This document shows, piece by piece, positions 27,641 to 36,350 of a stretch of DNA of 46,347 bases. Under the pieces are notes generated by a model. The model saw only the letters and a list, made by a program, of their open reading frames with translations. It did no database searches and had not been told where the DNA came from. A program made the translations under genes and the position numbers. Origin of the DNA: Sphaerospermopsis aphanizomenoides BCCUSP55 (GTDB lineage: Bacteria; Cyanobacteriota; Cyanobacteriia; Cyanobacteriales; Nostocaceae); the NCBI RefSeq assembly GCF_001586785.1, contig NZ_LUFH02000047.1, forward strand, positions 1-46,347, given 5' to 3'. Each line of letters opens with the position of its first letter. The stretch's first letter is position 1.

Positions 27641-27719
27641 TTATCAACTATCAACTATCAACTATCAACTATCAACTATCAACTATCAACTATCAACTAT
27701 CAACTATCAATTATCAATT
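27641..27719. repeat. TCAACTA heptamer tandem repeat (STRR)
   Basis: About 11 copies of TCAACTA, degenerate at the right end (TTATCAATT). The last copies overlap the end of the adenylate cyclase gene and supply its stop codon. Confidence 0.9.
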
Positions 27720-29187
27720 CATAAATAGCTATTGGTTCATCTTTACCTTTTACTTTAACTGATTTATCTACTAATCTCAGAGAAAATAATTCAGGATGGG
27801 ATAAGCTTTTGACAACAGATTCGGTGACTAAAATTTCACATTCATATTGTTTTGTCAGTCCTTCAATGCGAGAAGCAACATTGACTGCATCACCAATAAC
27901 TGTGGAATCAATGCGTGAGGTAAAGCCTACTGTACCCATAACAACTGTACCACGATGAATGCCAATACCAACAGAAATCATTGGTAATTCTTTTTTAGTT
28001 GGGCTATCCTCTTGCTTTTGGTATCGTTCATAATTAAATTTATCTAACGCCTGTTGCATTAAAATTGCTGCGCGTAAGGCTGAGTCTGTGGCTTCGTCAT
28101 CAAATAATGCCATAATCGCATCACCAATATATTTATCAATAAATCCCCCTGCTTCATCTATGGCTTTTCCCATGCAAGCTAAATAGTCATTTAAAAATAA
28201 AAAAATTTCCATTGGTGCCATTGCTTCTGACATGGAAGTATAACCACGAATATCACAAAATAAAATTGTCATTTTTCGTGTAGAAGCCATACCAACTTCA
28301 ATATTTTCTATGCCTTGAGGAGCAATGACAGAAACAAATTTATCTGGAACAAATCTCTCAAAAGAATCTAAAGTTTTTTGCAATTTACTAAAGGATATTT
28401 GCAATGCTGCTGACATTTCATTGACTGAAGTTGCTAATGCGCCAATTTCATCTTTACGATTATTAATATCTGCACGATGCTGCAAATCTCCACCGGCAAT
28501 TTGAGCTACACTTACCTGTAAACGCTGCACAGGATCACTCAATCTTCTTGCTAAAATATACGCACATATCCAGCCAACATTCAACCCTACAAAACCGACT
28601 ATCAAAGCCTGATTAACAGCATTAGCAACAGCATTATTTACTCTTTTTAAAGATATCCCCATTCGCAATTTGCCAAGTTTTCTGCCAGATAGTGTGCGGA
28701 TATCTGAGGCTACTTCTAGTATATCTTCTCCACGCTTGGCTCGCAACTTGTTAGCATAGTAAATATCACGGAGAATAAATGTTTCTTGAATCAGAGTTTG
28801 CTGCTGAGATTTGATTGCATTATCTGTCACATCTAGTGGTACAACATCAGGGATATAATTGTTTTGAAATTCACTTGGTGAAGCAGCAACAATTTGATTA
28901 TTTTTCTGAGAGTCAGATATCAAAACATAGACAATTTCTTTGTTTTCTCGTAGCAGTAAATCTATATTTAAACGAATTTGACTCCAGTTCTCCTCGGAAA
29001 ATTCATTAGAATAAGTATAGCTTAATACTTTAGAGATACTTGTAGCATCTTTCAGCTTTTCTTCCTTATAGAGTTTGCTTTCACTTGTTGCCCAAACTGC
29101 AACTGTAGCGCCAATCAAAGCGACAATTAAGAGAGTGGTAGAAGCCATGATTTGGGTACGGATGGAGCGAAATGCAAAGAACTTCAT
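27700..29187 (-). CDS. Membrane adenylate cyclase with HAMP domain
   Basis: A 495-residue class III nucleotide cyclase. Two transmembrane segments (about 10-32 and 190-212) flank a periplasmic sensor domain (about 35-185). HAMP follows (about 215-270), then the catalytic domain (about 295-490). Metal-binding aspartates sit in FCDIRGYTSM and GDAIMALF, the purine-selecting lysine in FIDKYIGDA, and a conserved segment in VIGDAVNVASRIEG; together these suggest ATP as substrate. The ATG at 29187 is chosen because it overlaps the upstream stop codon by 4 nt; a longer frame would run into the previous gene. Its last codons come from a TCAACTA repeat. It is coupled to the lipoprotein gene, which could be its periplasmic sensor partner. 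Confidence 0.9.
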   Translation of the reverse strand: MKFFAFRSIRTQIMASTTLLIVALIGATVAVWATSESKLYKEEKLKDATSISKVLSYTYSNEFSEENWSQIRLNIDLLLRENKEIVYVLISDSQKNNQIVAASPSEFQNNYIPDVVPLDVTDNAIKSQQQTLIQETFILRDIYYANKLRAKRGEDILEVASDIRTLSGRKLGKLRMGISLKRVNNAVANAVNQALIVGFVGLNVGWICAYILARRLSDPVQRLQVSVAQIAGGDLQHRADINNRKDEIGALATSVNEMSAALQISFSKLQKTLDSFERFVPDKFVSVIAPQGIENIEVGMASTRKMTILFCDIRGYTSMSEAMAPMEIFLFLNDYLACMGKAIDEAGGFIDKYIGDAIMALFDDEATDSALRAAILMQQALDKFNYERYQKQEDSPTKKELPMISVGIGIHRGTVVMGTVGFTSRIDSTVIGDAVNVASRIEGLTKQYECEILVTESVVKSLSHPELFSLRLVDKSVKVKGKDEPIAIYELIIDS

Positions 29188-30215
29188 GGCTGTATGGTTA
29201 ACTCTTCTACAAATGTCACCCATTTGAGTTGCTGAGTTTTTGCTTGACACTTATCACTGAAAGCTAGAGTCACTGGGCCACCCATTCTAGCCGAAATTTG
29301 TTGTTTGCCGTTACCCCATCTAGTCACTAAGAGAATATCACAGTCTTGTATTACTTTGGCTGGTAAACTGGTTACTTCTGAAGCTTTGTGATAAACTATT
29401 GGCTTGCCACGCACAAACACAGATCCTTTGGTTGTTAATGGAACTCCGGCTAAGGACAAAACATCTCGCACTCTTACACCGTGTACTTTAACTTCTCCAC
29501 TAGGCCACCAAACTCGATAACCCACATTCTGTGTGAGAGTGACTTGAGGTAGTTGATCAAGATCATTTAAACTAAATTTGCGCTTTCCGACTCGCACTTG
29601 TGCTTCTTCTGTACCTACAATAATATGTGTGACATAAAATGCCCACATTCCTTCATTGTAATCTTTTCTGAGTTGTGGATGCTGAGTATAGGGAAAAACT
29701 AAATATATAGGACCTCCTTGATCACGTTCAATTGGTTTACCATCCTTGGCAACTGCTAAAATAATTGGGTAATTCACTAAATCTTGGATTTTAACCGTGA
29801 CTTGATAAGCGTCATAGCAGACGAAGGTTATTTCTGTGACTCCTGGTTGAGTACCAACCTTTTTTAAGAGTGTATTTACAGAGATGCCAGTAAACTTAAA
29901 TACTTTTTCTGGAGTAATAATGTTATTAGCATCAATGGTATTAATATCTTCTGTGGCAAAATCTCTTATTTGTTGCCAATTTAAGGTTACAGGTTGATCA
30001 TTTGCTGTCTCACCTTGGATAACTAAACTCCATTCACGTTCTTGATTGTTTTTGCTTTGTTCTGCCAATATTTGATTGTTGCGATCGCTCGCCTGTTTAC
30101 GTAATACTTCCAATTGTTCATTTGTCGGTCTTTTTGTACAACCTCCCAAGCAGACTATAGCTATCCCCAATACTAAAGCTAGTTTTTTCGAGACATTCAG
30201 TACAACCACGTTCAA
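29184..30215 (-). CDS. Lipoprotein with sulfite-oxidase-like molybdopterin fold
   Basis: A 343-residue exported lipoprotein. Signal peptide with lipobox LGGC, acylated Cys about C26. Two halves each resemble the sulfite-oxidase (SUOX-like) molybdopterin-binding fold: VIQGETANDQPVTLNWQQIR...FVCYDAYQVTV...GGPIYLVFPY and VTLTQNVGYRVWWP...KVHGVRVRDVL. The Cys in the first half (FVCYDAY) sits where the Mo-ligating Cys would be, but the typical surrounding residues are not all present, so catalysis is uncertain. Overlap of 4 nt with the cyclase gene suggests it senses a ligand for that cyclase (inference). Could equally be a periplasmic binding protein of unknown ligand. Confidence 0.75.
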   Translation of the reverse strand: MNVVVLNVSKKLALVLGIAIVCLGGCTKRPTNEQLEVLRKQASDRNNQILAEQSKNNQEREWSLVIQGETANDQPVTLNWQQIRDFATEDINTIDANNIITPEKVFKFTGISVNTLLKKVGTQPGVTEITFVCYDAYQVTVKIQDLVNYPIILAVAKDGKPIERDQGGPIYLVFPYTQHPQLRKDYNEGMWAFYVTHIIVGTEEAQVRVGKRKFSLNDLDQLPQVTLTQNVGYRVWWPSGEVKVHGVRVRDVLSLAGVPLTTKGSVFVRGKPIVYHKASEVTSLPAKVIQDCDILLVTRWGNGKQQISARMGGPVTLAFSDKCQAKTQQLKWVTFVEELTIQP

Positions 30216-30307
30216 AACTAATAGGAAAGTTTACACAATGGCGCTAACTAAGTTAAAAATAGCACCATATTACAGTTTTACACAATGATTTGATATTACT
30301 CCAAAAT

Positions 30308-30347
30308 GGAGTGTAGGGTGTAGGGTGTGGGGTGTAGGGGAGAAGGA
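30308..30347. repeat. GTGTAGG-type tandem repeat
   Basis: GTGTAGGGTGTAGGGTGTGG and one more unit, upstream of putA. The same family occurs near 46318-46347. Confidence 0.7.
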
Positions 30348-30434
30348 TTTGCAGTTTTTCCCCATCATCAAAAATATGCAAGTTAAATGTCCCACAGCTT
30401 AACCAATGGCTAATAACTAATGACTAATCACTAA

Positions 30435-33428
30435 ATGACATTTATGGTATTACAAGTACAAAACAGCACTTACGAATCTAAGACACAAGAAATAGCTAAA
30501 GAAGTTCTTGCTGCTACTCAAGAAAATCGCTCCTTTTTAGCTTCTTTGCGTGACCAAATGCGCTGGGATGATAAATTGCTCGCTTGGGCGATGAGTAATC
30601 CAGGTTTACGAGTACAATTATTCCGGTTTATTGATACTTTACCTGCTTTACATAGTAAATCAGAAATTGCGTCCCATTTGCAAGAATATTTGGGTGATGA
30701 GTCGGTAGAATTACCCGCAGCTTTGAAGGGAATGTTAAATTTTGCCAACCCTGACTCTATGCCAGGACAAGTAGCGGCAACAACTGTGGAAACTGCGGTG
30801 CAAACTTTAGCACATAAATATATTTCTGGAGAAAATATTTCCCAAGTCATCAAAACTGTGGAAAGACTGCGTAAAGACAAAATGTCTTTCACAATAGACT
30901 TGCTTGGAGAAGCGGTAATTACAGAAACAGAAGCACAGTCTTATTTAGAAAGATACTTGGAATTGATGCAGCAATTAGTGGAAGCATCAAAAAAATGGTC
31001 GCATATCCCCGCTATTGATGAAGCTGATGGGGAAAGTATCCCTAAAGTGCAAGTTTCTGTGAAATTAACGGCGTTTTATTCCCAATTTGACCCTTTAGAC
31101 GCTCAAGGTAGTGAGCAGAAAGTCAGCGATCGCATTAGAATTTTATTACGTCGTGCAAAAGAATTAGGTGCAGCAGTCCATTTTGATATGGAACAGTACG
31201 CCTATAAGGATATCACTTTCAATATTCTCAAAAAGCTTTTACTAGAAGAGGAATTTCGTCAACGCACAGATATTGGAATGACAATACAAGCATATCTGCG
31301 TGACAGTGAACAAGATGCAAAAGATATCATTGCTTGGTTGAAACAACGTGGTTATCCCTTAACTATTCGCTTAGTTAAAGGTGCATACTGGGATCAAGAA
31401 ACCATCAAAGCAGAACAAAAGCATTGGCCGCAACCAGTTTATAACGATAAAGCCGCTACAGATGCCAATTTTGAAACAATTACCCAGTTATTGCTGGAAA
31501 ATCACCAATATGTCTATTCTGCCATTGGTAGTCATAATGTGCGATCGCAATCTCGTGCTATAGCAATTGCAGAAAGTGTCAATGTTCCCCGTCGTCGGTT
31601 TGAAATGCAAGTTCTTTACGGCATGGGTGATAAAATTGCTAAAGCTTTGGTTGACAAGGGTTATCGGGTGCGGGTTTATTGTCCCTATGGTGACTTGTTA
31701 CCGGGAATGGCTTATTTAATTCGCAGATTATTGGAAAATACAGCGAATAGTTCGTTTTTACGGCAAAATTTGGAAAATCGCCCGGTTGATGAGTTGTTAG
31801 CACCTCCAATTATAGATTTTTCTCACGCAGAGACGCAGAGTCACAGAGAGGAAAAAGAGGGTTTTGTTGGTGTTGCGGATACTGATTATGCTGAGGAGGA
31901 GAAAAGAGGAGTTTCTCACCAAGCTTTCCAAAATGTGCGTCAGCAGTTAGGTAAATCTTATTTACCTTTGATTAATGGTGAGTTTGTAAATACAGCAACG
32001 TTTATTGATTCTCTTAATCCTGCTAATTTTAGTCAGGTGGTTGGGAAAGTTGGACTTATTAGCGTTGAACAAGCTGAGGAAGCAATGCAAGCTGCTAAAG
32101 CTGCTTTTCCTGGTTGGAAGAAAACCCCAGTTAAACAACGTGCTGATATTTTGCGGAAAGCTGGGGAGTTGATGGAGGAAAGACGCGCTGAACTTTCTGC
32201 GTGGATAGTTTTGGAGGTGGGGAAACCTGTTAAGGAAGCTGATGCAGAGGTTTCGGAAGCAATAGATTTTTGTCTTTATTACGCTGAGGAGATGGAACGT
32301 CTTGATAAGGGTGTAATTTATGACGTGGCTGGAGAAACTAATCGTTATATTTACCAGCCAAAAGGAATTGCGGTTGTGATTTCTCCTTGGAATTTTCCTT
32401 TAGCTATTGCTTGCGGTATGACTGTTGCTGCTTTGGTTTCTGGGAATTGCACTTTACTCAAACCTGCGGAAACTTCTTCTGTAATTACTTCTAAGTTAAC
32501 GGAAATTTTGATAGAAGCGGGAATACCGAAAGGTGTTTTTCAATACGTCCCCGGTAAGGGTTCTCAAGTCGGTGCTTATTTGGTGAATCATCCTGATACT
32601 CATGTAATTGCTTTTACTGGTTCTCAGGAAGTAGGATGTAGAATTTACGCAGAAGCGGCAATTTTAAAACCTGGTCAAAAGCATCTCAAAAAAGTAATTG
32701 CGGAGATGGGAGGTAAAAACGCGATTATTGTTGATGAAAGTGCTGATTTAGACCAAGCTGTTGTGGGAGTTGTGCAGTCTGCTTTTGGTTACAGTGGTCA
32801 AAAATGTTCTGCTTGTTCACGGGTAATTGTTCTGCAACCTATTTATGATGCTTTTGTAGAAAGGTTGGTGGAAGCTACGAAGTCTTTAAATATTGGGGAA
32901 GCGGAGTTACCGAGTACCCAAGTTGGACCAGTGATTGATGGAAATGCACGCGATCGCATTTTGGAATATATTGAGATTGGGAAAAAAGAAGCAACCCTAG
33001 CTTTGGAGTTATCTGCACCCAGTCAAGGTTATTTTATCGGCCCTGTGATTTTTTCTGACGTTCCGGCCAATGGCATCATCGCACAACAGGAAATATTTGG
33101 CCCTGTTTTATCGGTGATTCGTGCTAAGGATTTTAGTCAAGCTTTGGAAATTGCTAACTCCACAAATTACGCTTTAACTGGTGGACTTTATTCTCGTACC
33201 CCTTCTCACATTGAAAAAGCACAAGCAGAATTTGAAGTCGGTAATTTGTATATTAACCGGAATATAACCGGGGCAATTGTCGCCCGTCAACCATTTGGCG
33301 GTTTTAAACTTTCTGGTGTGGGTTCAAAAGCCGGCGGACCAGATTATTTATTGCAGTTCCTAGAACCAAGGAGTATTACAGAGAATATTCAACGTCAAGG
33401 TTTTGCACCAATAGAAGGTGCAGAGTAA
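30435..33428 (+). CDS. putA: Bifunctional proline dehydrogenase / glutamate-semialdehyde dehydrogenase
   Basis: A 997-residue enzyme that oxidises proline to glutamate in two steps. The proline dehydrogenase barrel (about 90-440) has FDMEQYAYKD and RLVKGAYWDQE, and uses FAD. The aldehyde dehydrogenase part (about 500-990) has the catalytic Cys in GYSGQKCSACSR, Glu in AEMGGKNAI and PWNFPLAIACG for NAD. A linker region (about 460-495) contains SHAETQSHREEKE, encoded by an interspersed repeat (CACGCAGAGACGCAGAGTCA). No DNA-binding N-terminus, unlike E. coli PutA. The start may be at 30435 or 30444. A hairpin terminator follows at 33456. Confidence 0.95.
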   Translation: MTFMVLQVQNSTYESKTQEIAKEVLAATQENRSFLASLRDQMRWDDKLLAWAMSNPGLRVQLFRFIDTLPALHSKSEIASHLQEYLGDESVELPAALKGMLNFANPDSMPGQVAATTVETAVQTLAHKYISGENISQVIKTVERLRKDKMSFTIDLLGEAVITETEAQSYLERYLELMQQLVEASKKWSHIPAIDEADGESIPKVQVSVKLTAFYSQFDPLDAQGSEQKVSDRIRILLRRAKELGAAVHFDMEQYAYKDITFNILKKLLLEEEFRQRTDIGMTIQAYLRDSEQDAKDIIAWLKQRGYPLTIRLVKGAYWDQETIKAEQKHWPQPVYNDKAATDANFETITQLLLENHQYVYSAIGSHNVRSQSRAIAIAESVNVPRRRFEMQVLYGMGDKIAKALVDKGYRVRVYCPYGDLLPGMAYLIRRLLENTANSSFLRQNLENRPVDELLAPPIIDFSHAETQSHREEKEGFVGVADTDYAEEEKRGVSHQAFQNVRQQLGKSYLPLINGEFVNTATFIDSLNPANFSQVVGKVGLISVEQAEEAMQAAKAAFPGWKKTPVKQRADILRKAGELMEERRAELSAWIVLEVGKPVKEADAEVSEAIDFCLYYAEEMERLDKGVIYDVAGETNRYIYQPKGIAVVISPWNFPLAIACGMTVAALVSGNCTLLKPAETSSVITSKLTEILIEAGIPKGVFQYVPGKGSQVGAYLVNHPDTHVIAFTGSQEVGCRIYAEAAILKPGQKHLKKVIAEMGGKNAIIVDESADLDQAVVGVVQSAFGYSGQKCSACSRVIVLQPIYDAFVERLVEATKSLNIGEAELPSTQVGPVIDGNARDRILEYIEIGKKEATLALELSAPSQGYFIGPVIFSDVPANGIIAQQEIFGPVLSVIRAKDFSQALEIANSTNYALTGGLYSRTPSHIEKAQAEFEVGNLYINRNITGAIVARQPFGGFKLSGVGSKAGGPDYLLQFLEPRSITENIQRQGFAPIEGAE
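31826..31858. repeat. CACGCAGAGACGCAGAG repeat inside putA
   Basis: The sequence TCACGCAGAGACGCAGAGTC and its continuation match a repeat that is common in cyanobacterial intergenic DNA. Here it is in frame in the linker between the two enzyme domains. Confidence 0.6.
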
Positions 33429-33455
33429 TTATATCAAAATCAGATCCCTCTAAAT

Positions 33456-33479
33456 CCCCCTTAAAAAGGGGGACTTTTT
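33456..33479 (+). terminator. Intrinsic terminator after putA
   Basis: CCCCCTT (33456-33462) pairs with AAGGGGG (33466-33472) and is followed by ACTTTTTC. The surrounding CTAAATCCCCCTTAAAAAGG is also a common dispersed cyanobacterial palindrome. Confidence 0.7.
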
Positions 33480-33482
33480 CTT

Positions 33483-33524
33483 ATCCTGTAAATCATTAAA
33501 TCCTAGAAATCCTGATTTAGACAA
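33483..33524. repeat. 42-bp ATCCTG repeat, copy 2
   Basis: ATCCTGTAAATCATTAAATC and continuation ending TTTAGACAA. Lies 52 nt before the double-GHKL gene. A TATAAT at 33531-33536 right after it is a plausible -10 element for the operon. Confidence 0.8.
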
Positions 33525-33576
33525 AATTGATATAATAAATCATCAAGATTAGGACAGAGGTAATAATAGCTAAACA

Positions 33577-35628
33577 ATGATCCATTTTAAATTTTCACCT
33601 AAAATTTTACAAAGGCTAGGAGAAGAACTTGTTCCTAATCCCGATCAAGGAATAATTGAATTAGTTAAAAATTCCTATGATGCTGATGCTACTGAATGCA
33701 AAATAGAACTAATTAATATTAGCAATACAGGCGGTTCAATAATTATTTCAGATAATGGTATTGGTATGGATAAAGATACCATTGATGAAGGATGGTTAGT
33801 ATTAGGCCGTTCAAAAAAAGCAAATCGTCAAGTTACACCATTAGGTCGTTTACCTGCGGGTAATAAAGGATTAGGTAGATTAGCTGCTCTGCAAATGGGT
33901 TCTCAAGTAACGTTGATAACTAGACCTCAAAATCAGCCAGGTGTTGAATATTGTCTCACAATTAATTGGGATGATTTTCAGGAAGTTGATGTAGTAGAAG
34001 ATGTTCCTTTTGATATTAAACAAACAATTACCGATAAACAACATGGAACTGAGATTATAGTTAGCAACTTACAAACTATATTCACTAAGGAAGATATTCA
34101 AAGATTAGCGAAAGAACTTTTATTATTAGCAGATCCATTTGCTAGTAAATCTGGGTTTAATATTCAACTTATTGCACCAGAATTTTATAAAATTGAGAAA
34201 CAAGTAAATAATACTTACTGTAATGAAGCTGAAGATCATTTAAAAGCTAAAATCAATGAATTTGGTATAGCCGAAGCAACTGTATTAGACTGGCAAGGAA
34301 ACAGAATTTTTCATGCAGAACATAGTGAACTTTCTCAAGAACCTTACAAAACTCCATCAACAGAATTTGAATTATGGGTATTTTTATTAAATCCTCAAAG
34401 TTTTTCAGCTAGAAATGCTTCCGTTTCTACCAAACAAGTGCGAGAATGGCTTGCTCACGCTGGAAATGTTCGTCTATATCACCGAGGACTGCGTGTAAAA
34501 CCCTATGGAGATCAAGATGATGATTGGTTGAGATTAAATTATGCCAGATCAAGAAATCCAGAAGTACGTCCCTCAGCAAAAACAGTAATTGGTAGAGTTA
34601 TAGTTAATGATCCTCATGATATATTACTTCAGAAAACTGATAGACTTGGTTTTATTGAAAATGAGGCTTTTTTAGAATTAAAACGTTTTGCCATTGATGT
34701 ATTAGAATGGATGGCTAAGGAAAGATTAAAAATTTCTGAAAATCAACGTGAAAAAATCAAGCAACAAGTTCCTCGTGATATTACAGAAGCTAAAGCAAGA
34801 ATTGAAGAAGTGATTGAAACAGAAGTGCCTCAAGAATCTCGTCCTAAAGTCCGAGTAGCTATTGAACAATATGAAACTGTAACAGAACGACAAACACAAG
34901 TCTTGCGTGAAGACCTTCAGCTTTACCGCAGTCTCGCTACAGCAGGAACAACAGCAGCAGTTTTTGCCCATGAATCTGGTAAGCCAGTAGATTCAATTCA
35001 AAAAATAGCTAGAAGAATAGAAAATAAAGGTCGAGAAGTTTTGGGAGAAAAATATGATCAATATTTAGGAAAACCAGTAGCAATGCTTTATGATGTGGCT
35101 AAATCTTTACTACGCTTTTCTAAATTTCCAATCCATCTACTAAAAAGAGAAAAAAGACGTACAGGAGTTGTAGATGTTCATCATGTTATTGAAGATACTC
35201 TAACACTATTTCAAAGTTTTTTTGATGATGGACAAATTGAAGTGATACAAGAAAAAGCTGATGATAAACCCTGCATTTATGGAAGTAGTGCTTTACTGGA
35301 AGCAATTATTACCAATCTTTTAACAAATTCTATTAATGCTTTTAATGTTGAAGGAGGACGTATAGTAGGGCGTAAAGTAATTATCCGTACTGAAGTTGTA
35401 GGAAATAATTTAAAAATTAGAGTTTTAGATAATGCTTTGGGCATTAATAACATCAAATTAGATGATATTTGGCTACCCGGTAAAACAACTAGAGAAGGTG
35501 GTACAGGTTTAGGTCTAACAATTGTACGCGATTCTGTAACTGATTTGGGAGGAAGCGTAAACGCAATTCCTAAAGGTGAATTAGGCGGAGCAGAATTTAT
35601 TGTAGAATTAACACTGAGTGGAGAGTAA
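33577..35628 (+). CDS. Double-GHKL ATPase / histidine-kinase-like protein
   Basis: A 683-residue protein with two ATPase folds of the GHKL class. The N-terminal one is Hsp90/MORC/MutL-like: N32 (ELVKNSYDAD), D59 (SDNGIGMD) and the glycine-rich GNKGLGRLA (95-103). A transducer-like middle part (about 180-390) follows, then a coiled coil, a HisKA-like segment (FAHESGKPVDSI, candidate His 465) and a second ATPase: N-box TNLLTNSINAF, G1 DNALGI (first glycine replaced by alanine), G2 GGTGLGL. First gene of a four-gene plus-strand operon; 14 nt to the receiver gene. The architecture resembles conflict-system GHKL proteins. Function inferred as a sensor/switch driving the downstream receiver and MBL protein. 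Confidence 0.85.
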   Translation: MIHFKFSPKILQRLGEELVPNPDQGIIELVKNSYDADATECKIELINISNTGGSIIISDNGIGMDKDTIDEGWLVLGRSKKANRQVTPLGRLPAGNKGLGRLAALQMGSQVTLITRPQNQPGVEYCLTINWDDFQEVDVVEDVPFDIKQTITDKQHGTEIIVSNLQTIFTKEDIQRLAKELLLLADPFASKSGFNIQLIAPEFYKIEKQVNNTYCNEAEDHLKAKINEFGIAEATVLDWQGNRIFHAEHSELSQEPYKTPSTEFELWVFLLNPQSFSARNASVSTKQVREWLAHAGNVRLYHRGLRVKPYGDQDDDWLRLNYARSRNPEVRPSAKTVIGRVIVNDPHDILLQKTDRLGFIENEAFLELKRFAIDVLEWMAKERLKISENQREKIKQQVPRDITEAKARIEEVIETEVPQESRPKVRVAIEQYETVTERQTQVLREDLQLYRSLATAGTTAAVFAHESGKPVDSIQKIARRIENKGREVLGEKYDQYLGKPVAMLYDVAKSLLRFSKFPIHLLKREKRRTGVVDVHHVIEDTLTLFQSFFDDGQIEVIQEKADDKPCIYGSSALLEAIITNLLTNSINAFNVEGGRIVGRKVIIRTEVVGNNLKIRVLDNALGINNIKLDDIWLPGKTTREGGTGLGLTIVRDSVTDLGGSVNAIPKGELGGAEFIVELTLSGE

Positions 35629-35642
35629 GAGAGATTAATTAT

Positions 35643-36350
35643 ATGGCCATAACACAAGTTAAAAATGAAAAAATAATAGCTATAGTTGATGATCAGAAAG
35701 ATTTAGCAGAAACAACTGCATGGGATTTAGAAGAAGCTGGCTATCAACCATTGATATTAGAGGATAAACAATTTGACAATGTTAATGAATTAGTATCACT
35801 GATTAGAGAACAAGCTCAAGGTGCTGTGTGTGATCATCGCTTGAGTAATTATGGATTTGCTAATTTTTATGGTTCAGAATTAGTTGCAGCTTTATATGAT
35901 CAAAAAATCCCATCAGTTTTGATTACTAAATATACAGAGATGGATACATCCTTTTCCATTAGAAAATGGAGACATAAAATTCCTGTATTACTAAGTCGAG
36001 AAGAAGCAGATGCTTCGACTATTTCTAAGGGAATAGAAATTTGTAAATCAGAACTGTGTGGTAAAATCCCTAGTACCAGAAAATCTCGAAGAACAATAGT
36101 TAGGATTACTAATATTGATGAAGAAGCCCATGAATCAGTTGTAGATGCCTTTGTTCCTAGTTGGAATCCTCATAGGGCTGTTCGTTTTCCAGCTTCTCTG
36201 ATTCCAGAAAATCTTAGAGATTTATTAAAACCAAATAGAACTATCCGTTTATTTGCTCATGTAAACACCAGTGCAGAAAAATCGGACGACCTATATTTTG
36301 AAAAATTTGAATTAGCACCTGAACCAGATGAAGATGATGGACTCGCCTGA
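35643..36350 (+). CDS. Degenerate receiver-domain protein with C-terminal extension
   Basis: 235 residues. The first about 125 residues read as a receiver: acidic pair D16/D17 (IAIVDDQKD), candidate phosphoacceptor D64 (AVCDHRL), T95 (LITKY). The usual Lys near the end of the fold is absent: IPVLLSREEAD is there instead. The next 105 residues are an unrecognised mainly beta domain with a basic hinge (STRKSRRTIVRIT) and an acidic tail (EPDEDDG). It probably takes the signal from the upstream kinase-like protein. Its end overlaps the next gene by 23 nt. DNA-binding output is not seen. Confidence 0.8.
   Translation: MAITQVKNEKIIAIVDDQKDLAETTAWDLEEAGYQPLILEDKQFDNVNELVSLIREQAQGAVCDHRLSNYGFANFYGSELVAALYDQKIPSVLITKYTEMDTSFSIRKWRHKIPVLLSREEADASTISKGIEICKSELCGKIPSTRKSRRTIVRITNIDEEAHESVVDAFVPSWNPHRAVRFPASLIPENLRDLLKPNRTIRLFAHVNTSAEKSDDLYFEKFELAPEPDEDDGLA

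Noticed and set aside
27641-27719. Possible CRISPR array
   Set aside because: Contiguous 7-bp tandem copies without spacers; no cas genes in the window.
35277-35657. 126-codon minus-strand frame
   Set aside because: Antisense shadow of the second ATPase domain of the double-GHKL gene.
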